In this document: positions 43,937 through 51,363 of the stretch, piece after piece
How positions within the stretch are numbered: the stretch's first letter is position 1
Layout: the number at the start of each line of letters is the position of its first letter
NCBI GenBank assembly: GCA_018661465.1
Contig: JABJIC010000008.1
Coordinates: 1 to 64,000, forward strand
DNA from: Gammaproteobacteria bacterium
GTDB taxonomy: Bacteria > Pseudomonadota > Gammaproteobacteria > Pseudomonadales > Pseudohongiellaceae
Reading direction: 5' to 3'
Length of the DNA stretch: 64,000 nucleotides
Program-made: the position numbers and the translations under genes
The notes under the pieces: generated by a model
What the model saw: only the letters and a program-made list of their open reading frames with translations
Told to the model about the DNA's origin: nothing
Databases searched by the model: none

Positions 43937-44926
43937 CTATTGCTCACCTGCTTCTTCTCGGGCTTCCATAATACGTTCGCCGCGCAGAATATTTACCATG
44001 CCGTAGTTTCCTTCGTGGCAGGCATATTCGTACATGAGACCATCAACTTTCGCCATTGGAACGCGAGCAGTGATCTTGTCAGTGAACGTGCTTGGATCGT
44101 CGATAGTGAATTCGTAGTCAACAGTGAAGTCATTCACACGAGTGAATTTCTCAGTCAGAACCTTGTCGTAAGCGTCTCCGAAAACAGCGAAGCTTTGAGT
44201 TTGATCATTGAAGTTACGAGTTTCAACAACGAGGGTATCACCTTCCCAGTATCCACGAGAATCGCCAGTCCACTGACGAATTTCATCATTGATATGTCCG
44301 CGACCATCGATAGGAACAATGCGAGCATCGTGAATCATTTCAGTCATGATAACGACGTGATCATTATTCTGAACAATCTGTACATTATTGTTGTACATGC
44401 TTGGCACGAAAGGGGGCCCAGAGTTAAAGCCCACGATGCAACGCTCGGAGATACCACGATCCTCAGGGCCGTCTTTACCGATGCCACCAACAGGAACAAG
44501 AACCGGGCGTTGACCATCGAAATCAGGACCCAGGCCACCGAACTGAACAACAATGCCTTCAACAGTAGGAGGAAATTGTCCATTCTCGGGGTAAGTAATA
44601 AGAGAGGTGCGGAGGTTATCACCACGACCGGCCTGCTCAACCCAGAAAGTGTTGTAACCGCCAACGCCTTGCTCGTTAAGAGCTTCAAAGCCAGCTTCTG
44701 CAGCTTTGCCCAGCATCACGGCTTCTTCCTCGGTCATGTATTGTCGATCGCCAAACTGGCGAGGACGAGTCAACGGTACATTTGACGCAAAATTCCATAC
44801 ACCCTGAATATCCGGATGTCCCCATTGTGTACGTGGAGCTTCGTAGTCATCAGCCGCCTGTGCTGAGGCTAGAGAAAAGCCCAATACAGAAAACGTTGCC
44901 GCCGTGATCAATAATCTTAATTTCAT
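43937..44926 (-). CDS. Exported protein of a tandem QGVWNF paralogue pair (copy 1)
   Basis: The 329-residue precursor has a signal peptide ending near SAQAAD (residue 25). The mature start PRTQWGHPDIQGVWNFASNVPLTRP is shared with the next gene and with many secreted proteins of unknown function in marine and soil bacteria. Other blocks shared with copy 2 are EDRGISERCIVGFNSGPPF, LTEKFTRV, DPSTFTDKITA and YACHEGNYG. It looks like a beta-rich soluble periplasmic protein; no catalytic role is known to me. It has its own terminator, and a 217-base gap separates it from copy 2. Confidence 0.78.
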   Translation of the reverse strand: MKLRLLITAATFSVLGFSLASAQAADDYEAPRTQWGHPDIQGVWNFASNVPLTRPRQFGDRQYMTEEEAVMLGKAAEAGFEALNEQGVGGYNTFWVEQAGRGDNLRTSLITYPENGQFPPTVEGIVVQFGGLGPDFDGQRPVLVPVGGIGKDGPEDRGISERCIVGFNSGPPFVPSMYNNNVQIVQNNDHVVIMTEMIHDARIVPIDGRGHINDEIRQWTGDSRGYWEGDTLVVETRNFNDQTQSFAVFGDAYDKVLTEKFTRVNDFTVDYEFTIDDPSTFTDKITARVPMAKVDGLMYEYACHEGNYGMVNILRGERIMEAREEAGEQ

Positions 44927-45143
44927 AGTAAACCTCTAATCTAAGTCTTGATGTCTCTACACTCTTTCCTCTCTTTACGAGTGCGGGGCATTCTATCTCA
45001 GATTGCCGCAAAATGGCGAAAATGGGGTGGCTGACTTGCGTCAAATCAACAAAAATACAGGGCAGTATACGAGAAACGGCCCCCTGCTATTCACAGAGAG
45101 CCGTCTATACTGACTATCGAGGTTTATTAAAAAAGGATGTGGA

Positions 45144-46169
45144 CTAGTTAGCTCCGGCTTCAGCTTCCCTTTGCTCGGCTACCCGCGCTCCGCGCAAGGT
45201 GTTCTGCAGACCATAATTGCCTTCATGGCAGGCATATTCGTATAGCTGTCCGGCCACCTTAGTCATGGGAACGATAGCAGTGATCTTGTCAGTGAAGGTA
45301 GAAGGATCATCGATGGTCCATTCGTAATCTACGGTGGCATCATCTATACGGGTAAATTTCTCGATAAGTAATTTATCTTCTGAATCTCCGAAGGCGCTGA
45401 AGCTCGAAGTCAGCCCGTTGAAATTACGAGTTTCTACCACCAGCGTATCTCCATCGTAATATCCTCGTGAATCACCCGTCCAGAGACCGATGTTCTCATC
45501 GAGGGCAGGACGGTCACCGATGTGAACAACTCGAGCGTCGTGAATCATTTCAGTGAGGAGAACTGCTGTGTCCCGGCTCTGAAAAATCTGCACATTATTA
45601 TTGTAGAGGCTGGGCATGAATGGAGGACCAGAATTAAATCCCACAATACATCTCTCTGAAAGACCTCGATCTTCCGGCCCATCTTTGCTGATACCGCCAA
45701 CTACAAATCTAACCGGCCGATCTCCAGAGACATCATCTCCTAAACCGCCGGCGCTGATATCAACTCCCTCAACTAAAGAAGGAATACGCCCATTGGTGGG
45801 ATAGACGATATGGGAGGTTCGAATACGATCGGTTATCCCCGCGCTCTCTACCCAAAAATCATTGTAACCACCCGGGCCACCATCTCTCTGAGCAACAGCC
45901 TGATCGGATGCCTCATCGGCTGCCTGAAGTCGGGCACGCATCTGTGCCACTTCTTCGGTAGTCATATACTCACGATCACCGAAGCGTTGCGCGCGCTGCA
46001 GTGGAACGTTCGATGAAAAATTCCAGACACCTTGCAGATCGGGCTGCCCCCATTCAGTTCGAGGCGTGACGTAGTTTCCCTGAGCAAATATAAACGAGGA
46101 AACTGTCGTAGAAACGAGAAATATGCCTACTTTTATTGCTTTTTTCATTGTCACTCCTTCACAGATCAC
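45144..46169 (-). CDS. Exported protein of a tandem QGVWNF paralogue pair (copy 2)
   Basis: The 341-residue precursor is closely similar to the downstream copy along its whole length, pointing to tandem duplication. The signal peptide starts best at MKKAIKVGIFLVSTTVSSFIFAQ (the M at residue 8), preceded by AAGGAGTGACA. The mature start is PRTEWGQPDLQGVWNFSSNVPLQR. The copies differ mainly between residues ~70 and 105, where this one carries extra charged residues (RLQAADEASDQAVAQRDGG). Function is unknown. Confidence 0.78.
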   Translation of the reverse strand: MICEGVTMKKAIKVGIFLVSTTVSSFIFAQGNYVTPRTEWGQPDLQGVWNFSSNVPLQRAQRFGDREYMTTEEVAQMRARLQAADEASDQAVAQRDGGPGGYNDFWVESAGITDRIRTSHIVYPTNGRIPSLVEGVDISAGGLGDDVSGDRPVRFVVGGISKDGPEDRGLSERCIVGFNSGPPFMPSLYNNNVQIFQSRDTAVLLTEMIHDARVVHIGDRPALDENIGLWTGDSRGYYDGDTLVVETRNFNGLTSSFSAFGDSEDKLLIEKFTRIDDATVDYEWTIDDPSTFTDKITAIVPMTKVAGQLYEYACHEGNYGLQNTLRGARVAEQREAEAGAN

Positions 46170-46325
46170 TAAATGGTAGTATCGGTATTGAATTGATAAT
46201 CGACCAGACTACTCCTCTGTTTCAAAGCTGGCAACACCAGCCAGACAGCCTCACGTAAGATTCAAGCCATTCCAGAGGCAGAAACAGATGGAAAAGTAGA
46301 TGAAGTAAAAGATGGAAAACCAGAC

Positions 46326-46354
46326 AAAAAAACCCGGTGAGTTTCGTCACCGGG
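46326..46354 (-). terminator. Intrinsic terminator of the TorF-family porin gene
   Basis: CCCGGTGA and TCACCGGG form a perfect 8-bp stem with a 6-base loop. On the minus strand it is followed by seven Ts. It lies about 30 bases past the porin stop codon. Confidence 0.92.
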
Positions 46355-46384
46355 CAATTAGTAAATCCTGGAGAGAAAACTAAC

Positions 46385-47032
46385 TTAGAAGGATTTTCCG
46401 ATAGTTAAAACAAATGCCTGACTCTCTTTTGGTGAACCTGAAGAGCTCACCTGGTCAGATAACTCGTCGCCACTAAGAATGGCAGCCACTCCGAAGTCCA
46501 GGTCGGAGATAGTTGTGCCCCAACCTAGTTCTAAATAGCCACCGTCAAACTCATCACCGAATGAACCGAAAGTTGCATATAGTCCGTTTTCACCAGCGAC
46601 AGTCAATGCGAGAAAATCGTAGTCAGCTTCTGCTCCGAAGCCTGCCCACTCACCGATTGAATACTCAAGGCTGAATATTCCGTAGCCTGCATTGAGGTTA
46701 ATTTCTTCGTAGGTGTCATCGAACTCACCAGTGTAGTAGTAACCTGTAAAACCGGCACTAAGGCTGAAGCCAGAATCAGTTTCAACTCCGTAACCAAAAT
46801 AACCATCAATTTCCAGGCCATCGCCTACATCTGCTGTCCAACCACCCGCATAGAAACCGCCTTCTTCATAATCGATACCGGCGCTAGCAGATGATTCTTT
46901 CTGCAAGATGCCGCGGTAGTAATACTCGGATGCAAATCCAATATTGTATGAAACGTCGGCTGATGCTGTGGTGGCGAATAGTCCACTTGATGCGAAAACC
47001 AGGCCTGCTGCGATGTGAATAACGTTTTTCAT
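46385..47032 (-). CDS. TorF-family (TIGR02001) putative outer-membrane porin
   Basis: The ATG at 47032 is chosen, with GGAG eight bases before it; an upstream TTG would overlap that site. The 215-residue precursor has a signal ending TTASA. The mature start DVSYNIGFASEYYYRGILQ is the hallmark of this family, followed by acidic, aromatic-rich strands (GGFYAGGWTADVGDGLEIDGYFGYG) and a C-terminal phenylalanine (LTIGKSF). Family members are often encoded beside glnK-amtB. Here the gene is alone but retains an apparent nitrogen-type promoter upstream. Confidence 0.87.
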   Translation of the reverse strand: MKNVIHIAAGLVFASSGLFATTASADVSYNIGFASEYYYRGILQKESSASAGIDYEEGGFYAGGWTADVGDGLEIDGYFGYGVETDSGFSLSAGFTGYYYTGEFDDTYEEINLNAGYGIFSLEYSIGEWAGFGAEADYDFLALTVAGENGLYATFGSFGDEFDGGYLELGWGTTISDLDFGVAAILSGDELSDQVSSSGSPKESQAFVLTIGKSF

Positions 47033-47104
47033 TTCTTTCTCCAAAAATAGTATGTATTAGCCAGCTCAACATAATGCTGAAGTGTTACTTGCTATATAGA
47101 GTAT

Positions 47105-47120
47105 TGCAAAGACCGCGCCA
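47105..47120 (-). promoter_or_regulatory. Sigma-54 promoter of the TorF-family porin
   Basis: On the minus strand the sequence TGGCGCGGTCTTTGCA matches the sigma-54 consensus TGGCRCG-N4-TTGCW in all fixed positions, with GG at -24 and GC at -12. It would start transcription near 47094, about 60 bases before the porin ATG. Confidence 0.8.
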
Positions 47121-47183
47121 ACCTTTGGAAGTTCCCGTTTTTATTGACCTGTAGCCATTTTTCCCAAAACCGGTCTTCAGACT

Positions 47184-47200
47184 GCGCTACAAGTTGGTGC
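47184..47200 (-). promoter_or_regulatory. NtrC-type enhancer site upstream of the sigma-54 promoter
   Basis: GCGCTA-CAAGT-TGGTGC fits the NtrC dyad GCRCYA-N5-TGGTGC. It lies about 100 bases upstream of the predicted start site, a typical enhancer distance. Further half-site-like sequences (GCGCACCA at 47224-47231, TAGTGCGC at 47248-47255) follow, suggesting several weaker sites. Confidence 0.6.
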
Positions 47201-47443
47201 GTTTTACAGAGCAGTGTTTAAGTGCGCACCAAAACACGGCATTGGTTTAGTGCGCCGATTCGCTCTGGGGAGTAGCGCTATCAGCTCTCTGGCAGGGTAT
47301 AGGGTATAGATAGATGCCTAAAGTCGTAAGCGGTACCACTAATGACGGCAGTGCTGACTAATTATGAAGAGCATATCGCTTCGATTTCCGAAGCGGACCA
47401 TTGCAACCCAAGCTCCTACACAGCGAATACCAGAATCGAAAAA

Positions 47444-48097
47444 TCAGTCTGGTATTGGCACTTCCAACTTTTGCGGCACTCCATAGCCTCTTTGTACCGC
47501 TGGCCGTTCCGCAATTCGCAAATACCAATCCATGAGTCGCGGATAGTGCCGCAGGTTCATCTGCTGAAAGTCGTAGCGGGAAATCCAGGGCCAGGTGGCG
47601 ATGTCGACAATGGAATATTCATCACAGATATAGTCGCGAGTTTTTAGTCGTACTTCCAATACCTGATACAGTCGCGCAGTCTCATTGCGATATCTTTCCT
47701 CTGCGTAAGGTGACTTACCGGGATTGAATTTCACGAAATGATGAGTCTGCCCAAGCATGGGACCGACATGGGCCATCTGAAGCATTAGCCATTCCATCTG
47801 CTGCCAATAGTTGCCTTCCATGCTATCCATCAGCATTCCGGTCTTATTGGCCAGATACATAAGAATTGCACCTGACTCCATTAAATGTATCCCTGCCTCA
47901 TGATCCACTATTGCCGGAATCTTGTGATTAGGGCTCAGGACGTCAAATTCATCACTGTGTTGATCGCCGTTTGTGATATCGATCGGGATGACATTGTAAG
48001 GCAGCCCTACTTCCTCAAGCATGATAGATACCTTGCGCCCATTTGGAGTTGACCAGGTATATAGATCAATTGGCTTATTTAATTCTTCTTTACTCAC
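47444..48097 (-). CDS. Glutathione S-transferase, YfcG/Ure2p-like
   Basis: The 217-residue cytoplasmic protein has a thioredoxin-like N-domain (IDLYTWSTPNGRKVSIMLEEVGLPYNV, about 10-36) and an all-helical C-domain. The TWSTPNG motif is the N-terminal active-site loop of the YfcG/Nu-class GSTs, which act as disulfide-bond oxidoreductases using glutathione. HKIPAIVD holds the cis-proline, and LMESGAILMYLA the glutathione-binding ES pair. The gene is divergent from a conserved unknown gene. Confidence 0.9.
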   Translation of the reverse strand: MSKEELNKPIDLYTWSTPNGRKVSIMLEEVGLPYNVIPIDITNGDQHSDEFDVLSPNHKIPAIVDHEAGIHLMESGAILMYLANKTGMLMDSMEGNYWQQMEWLMLQMAHVGPMLGQTHHFVKFNPGKSPYAEERYRNETARLYQVLEVRLKTRDYICDEYSIVDIATWPWISRYDFQQMNLRHYPRLMDWYLRIAERPAVQRGYGVPQKLEVPIPD

Positions 48098-48206
48098 TTA
48101 CGATTCCCATCCTTTCAATTTTCACGCTTTCAATTTTTGCAAGAAATAGATAAATTCAGTCACATATTAAAGCACACTCGCAAACGCAAATGGATTCGAG
48201 CAGGTC

Positions 48207-48629
48207 ATGGGAAATAAAATATTAGAGGTGCAAGGGTTTGGCGATGTACCCGGTCACTCTATGTTCGGTGATTGGGCATTGCCAGGGCGCAAATACAGCT
48301 ATCTCGCTCTGCTGGACCTTGCAAAGAAGCATATGCCGGAGCGAAAGCCACAAAAGGTTGATTTTAACCAGATATGCTGGAAACCAGCTGACTGGCTGGG
48401 TGGAGATGACTTTAGCGGCAAGCGCTTCGACATGGCGGACACTAAATATCCCGGCTTGCTAGTGCGAGATATGCCGAATCCCTGCGATCGACCATTTCGT
48501 ATGGTGGACGGGCGGCGCAGGCTAGAGAAGATGCAGCGTCAGGGCCTAAGCGCGGGATGGTATTTCATTTTTGAATACAGCGAGGCGGAACCGTTTATTC
48601 GTGATTTTATCGCTGCAGAAGCTGATTAA
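48207..48629 (+). CDS. Conserved hypothetical protein, 140 residues
   Basis: A soluble protein without signal peptide. It has tryptophan- and proline-rich segments (CWKPADWLGGDDFSG, then KYPGLLVRDMPNPCDRPFRMVDGRRRLEKM) and a C-terminal aromatic strand (SAGWYFIFEYSE). The DRPFRMVDGRRRLEKMQ stretch resembles a conserved block in small uncharacterised proteins with ParB/sulfiredoxin-like flavour, but no family can be claimed. GAGCAGG precedes the ATG. It is divergent from the glutathione transferase. Confidence 0.65.
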   Translation: MGNKILEVQGFGDVPGHSMFGDWALPGRKYSYLALLDLAKKHMPERKPQKVDFNQICWKPADWLGGDDFSGKRFDMADTKYPGLLVRDMPNPCDRPFRMVDGRRRLEKMQRQGLSAGWYFIFEYSEAEPFIRDFIAAEAD

Positions 48630-48732
48630 TGAGTGAATTGCCAGATTGTGAATATGGGCGTATTCTGATTATTCCACTCTCAATGTTACCTGCTCTGCTA
48701 TTTGGAACCGGTTAACTCCCGTGGGACTCTTT

Positions 48733-50118
48733 ATGGGCATCAAGCTTTCCAAATACATGCCTGCCTTTCATTTTGCAGACTCTGTATTTATAGCTCCTGT
48801 GTTTGCAGTATCTCTTCTGCTATGCCCCGCTGTGCTAGCTCAAAATACACAAACTAGCACTGAATCCAGTTTTCTAAATAATTTCGCTCAGACCCAGTTT
48901 GAAACTCTCATGGACGAAGGACGAGACCTCTTGGAAGACGGTCGCTATATGGATGCGGAAAAAATACTTTCGGAAGCCGTTCAGAATATCAAAATCAACT
49001 ACGGCCTCGACTCTCCTTTCCAATTACCGGCTGTTAACTTACTCGGTGAAGCATTAATTGCCCAGGGGAACTGGATCGCTCTGGATAGGCAACTCGCCTA
49101 TTTCGAATGGATAAATGACAATCACTACGACAAAGATATCGAAGTCTTTCTACGTTGGACTGAAGTATTAAGTCGTCTTTATCTCGCCGCAGCAGCAGAC
49201 ATTCATAGTCAGTCCAATGCTCATTACCTCATTACTGCAAAGAACTTAAATTGGCGCGCGGTCAGCGCAATCGAATCAAAATTTGGCAAGGAGAGCCTGC
49301 GTCTGGCTCCCTGGCTTTACAACATCGTGCTAATACACTATTACCAGAGCGACCTTTCAAATCGCCGCGGCCTGACTAGTTATACCTACAAGACCGAGTC
49401 ACCGGAAATAGTTAGCGGCTGGGCTCTCGGAAAAAATGAATCGCTTCAAAAAAGTTATGGCATAGGCAGGGAATTATTGCAGCGCATTCGAGTGCTCTAT
49501 CGCAATTCGGAATTAGCAAGCGTCGAATCAAACGCTCTAAGCCAAATCTATCAAGCAGACTGGGAATTGCTATTCGGAAAAAATAGAACTGCTATGAATA
49601 TGTACAACAGCGCCTACAATAATTTGCAATCTGCAGGATACGAGGCACAAGAGTTAGACAATTTATTTTCCCAGGTTCAGGTATTACCTGAACAAAACCT
49701 TCAACTGGATTTGAATGAGAGAATTGATTCCGGCTCAGAGAACGGTTCAGAAAATATTCTATCCTTCACTGTATGGTCCCCCATTTTTCCAGCGACTGAG
49801 CTTCCAGCCAAAGAACTGCCGGGGCTCTCGGCACAGAATCGTGACGGCATAGCCTTAGTGAGATTCGACTTAATAACTCAACAGCCCGACCTACTTGAAT
49901 CCGGTGAGGTTAGTCTTGAGCCTAGCATGGAAGTAAATAATTTTCAGTTCCTGCGAAGCTTTCCCGATTGGGACCTTACAAAGTCTCAAGTAGAGAGAGA
50001 AGTTTCCCGACTACACTTCAGGCCGCTAATTCAAGACGGGCAGATATTCACAAGCACCACTGTTGAATTTGAATATTCTTTTTATCTGGAAGGCGGTCCG
50101 GTAATCGTTAACGAATAG
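48733..50118 (+). CDS. Exported protein with N-terminal TPR-like region and TonB-C-like end
   Basis: The ATG at 48733 is preferred over a GTG at 48721: GGGA lies six bases before it and it starts the signal peptide directly (cleaved near AVLAQ). Residues ~55-120 form helical pairs resembling a tetratricopeptide repeat (MDEGRDLLEDGRYMDAEKILSEAVQ). The last ~110 residues are beta-rich (ALVRFDLITQQPDL, VEREVSRLHFRPLIQDGQ, STTVEFEYSFYL), reminiscent of TonB C-terminal-type domains that add strands to partners. No exact family is known to me. The next gene, a lipoprotein, follows closely. Confidence 0.65.
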   Translation: MGIKLSKYMPAFHFADSVFIAPVFAVSLLLCPAVLAQNTQTSTESSFLNNFAQTQFETLMDEGRDLLEDGRYMDAEKILSEAVQNIKINYGLDSPFQLPAVNLLGEALIAQGNWIALDRQLAYFEWINDNHYDKDIEVFLRWTEVLSRLYLAAAADIHSQSNAHYLITAKNLNWRAVSAIESKFGKESLRLAPWLYNIVLIHYYQSDLSNRRGLTSYTYKTESPEIVSGWALGKNESLQKSYGIGRELLQRIRVLYRNSELASVESNALSQIYQADWELLFGKNRTAMNMYNSAYNNLQSAGYEAQELDNLFSQVQVLPEQNLQLDLNERIDSGSENGSENILSFTVWSPIFPATELPAKELPGLSAQNRDGIALVRFDLITQQPDLLESGEVSLEPSMEVNNFQFLRSFPDWDLTKSQVEREVSRLHFRPLIQDGQIFTSTTVEFEYSFYLEGGPVIVNE

Positions 50119-50139
50119 GCATTGATGATAATCATGATT

Positions 50140-50433
50140 ATGGAATTTTTGAAAACAATCAACCGTTTTACTTCTTCAGTCTTATTGGCATTAGCATGTG
50201 TAACGCTACTCGCCAGCTGCGCCGTGGATCCCTCTGAGAACAATGGCCGCCGCCTTCCTACCGATGCCGAGGTGGAACAATACAATGCTTCTGTGGAAGC
50301 TGATGACAGAATTGTCTGTCGTCAGGAAACTCCCATAGGATCCAATATTCCGCGCAGGCTCTGTCGCCTGGTTAGAGATATTGAAGAAACTTCAGCCTTT
50401 CACCGCGAACAGCTTGGACGGGTACTGCGTTAA
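50140..50433 (+). CDS. Small lipoprotein with CRQETPIGSNIPRRLCR motif
   Basis: Several methionines start the open frame; the one at 50140 gives a normal lipoprotein signal (MEFLKTINRFTSSVLLALAC) with lipobox LASC. The mature ~70 residues contain IVCRQETPIGSNIPRRLCRL, whose paired cysteines probably form a disulfide. That motif recurs in small exported proteins of marine gammaproteobacteria and alphaproteobacteria, without known function. The gene follows the TPR-like gene by about 20 bases and ends at a strong terminator. Confidence 0.75.
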   Translation: MEFLKTINRFTSSVLLALACVTLLASCAVDPSENNGRRLPTDAEVEQYNASVEADDRIVCRQETPIGSNIPRRLCRLVRDIEETSAFHREQLGRVLR

Positions 50434-50467
50434 GTAATCTTCAAGCACAGCAATTATTTTAAGTAAG

Positions 50468-50519
50468 GGAAAACCAAGGGCGGAGGTGACAGTCTTCTTT
50501 ACTCTTGGTTTTCCTTTTT
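50468..50519. terminator. Strong terminator between the lipoprotein and the bacteriocin operon
   Basis: GGAAAACCAAG and CTTGGTTTTCC pair perfectly over 11 bases around a ~25-base loop, with TTTTTC after it. It can end the plus-strand lipoprotein transcript and the minus-strand immunity/bacteriocin transcript. Confidence 0.8.
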
Positions 50520-50541
50520 CAATTCCTTTTCGTTTCTCATC

Positions 50542-50853
50542 TTACAATAACCAGATATAGAGAATGACAGCCAGCATAAATACTTGATAAGCGGGGAACC
50601 CCCATAGATATTTTTTGTCACGGGTAGCATCAAACTTACTGTCAAACTCTTTAAAGCCTTTCGTCAGGAGAAGCTCGGGATTTCTATACGCGTAGTACAA
50701 GACAGGAGCGGATGACATACCTATAACTGCATTTAGTAGATCACCCTTTAAAATTGCGACCACTGTAACAATGACGCAAATAAGCATCATTCCCAATGCA
50801 ATTCTTGACGCCGTCTCTGGCTTCATTTTCTTCGCGCCGAATTCTGCAATCAT
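50542..50853 (-). CDS. Candidate immunity protein: small three-helix membrane protein
   Basis: The 103-residue inner-membrane protein has three hydrophobic segments (about 15-34, 38-55 and 84-102) with a charged cytoplasmic loop (KGFKEFDSKFDATRDKKYLWG). No family is recognised. Its start codon overlaps the stop of the bacteriocin-like gene as ATGA, so it is translated in step with that gene. Small membrane proteins coupled to double-glycine bacteriocins are usually the self-immunity factors; the assignment rests on that context only. Confidence 0.65.
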   Translation of the reverse strand: MIAEFGAKKMKPETASRIALGMMLICVIVTVVAILKGDLLNAVIGMSSAPVLYYAYRNPELLLTKGFKEFDSKFDATRDKKYLWGFPAYQVFMLAVILYIWLL

Positions 50854-51068
50854 GAAATTACGTCATACAGGTAAGTTCCAGCGACATATCCAGCGCCAGC
50901 TGTAGCACCAAGCAAGCCGCCATATGCGCCACCCATCATAGCCCCTCTTATGCCGCCGGTTATTATCGCTCCACCAATGGTGCCCACACCTGCTCCATCA
51001 GCGGCCCAATCACCAATCGTACCGGCTCCACTGACCACATCTATTTCTTCGTTTGTAAGTTCTCTCAT
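50850..51068 (-). CDS. Double-glycine-leader bacteriocin/microcin-like precursor peptide
   Basis: The 72-residue precursor begins MRELTNEEIDVVSGAG, a near-consensus double-glycine-type leader (compare MRxLxxxELxxVSGG of class II microcins) with predicted cleavage after Gly14-Ala15. The ~57-residue core is rich in Gly and Ala with GxxxG spacing (GTIGGAIITGGIRGAMMGGAYGG, continuing to LLGATAGAGYVAG), typical of membrane-active class II bacteriocins. GGAGG sits six bases before the ATG, an excellent ribosome binding site. The candidate immunity gene overlaps its stop. No C39-peptidase exporter gene is in the window, so export would need a distant ABC system. Confidence 0.75.
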   Translation of the reverse strand: MRELTNEEIDVVSGAGTIGDWAADGAGVGTIGGAIITGGIRGAMMGGAYGGLLGATAGAGYVAGTYLYDVIS

Positions 51069-51363
51069 CTCAAGCCTCCACTGCCTGCAATAATAAATTC
51101 GAATAATTCCCGAAGGTTTCTATGGGGAATATTTCAAGAGTAGGATGCAGTTTTGGATAAAGCGAATTTCAAAGAGAATAGGAAGACACTAGTCAGACTC
51201 CTTTCTTAAAGAAAGTTGACTATTGGTTTACTTAGAAGAACAAGCTTAGAATTTCAGGAAATATACTATGGGAATTTTCTTACAGAAAGCATTGATCTAT
51301 TCGGTCATTAGTAACAGGCTAACAAACCGAATCTCTGCATTGCTTGAAACTAAAAAAGCGCCG

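Larger units (their letters stand above)
47033..47443. other. Regulatory intergenic region upstream of the porin gene
   Basis: The 411 bases hold the sigma-54 promoter and the NtrC-type sites. The right part (about 47260-47440) contains no recognisable gene or hairpin terminator, although the minus-strand glutathione transferase gene ends at 47444. Confidence 0.6.

Noticed and set aside
43772..44785. Plus-strand open frame of 337 codons
   Set aside because: It lies antisense to the QGVWNF paralogue, which has a signal peptide, a terminator and a close paralogue next door. The plus-strand product has no recognisable features.
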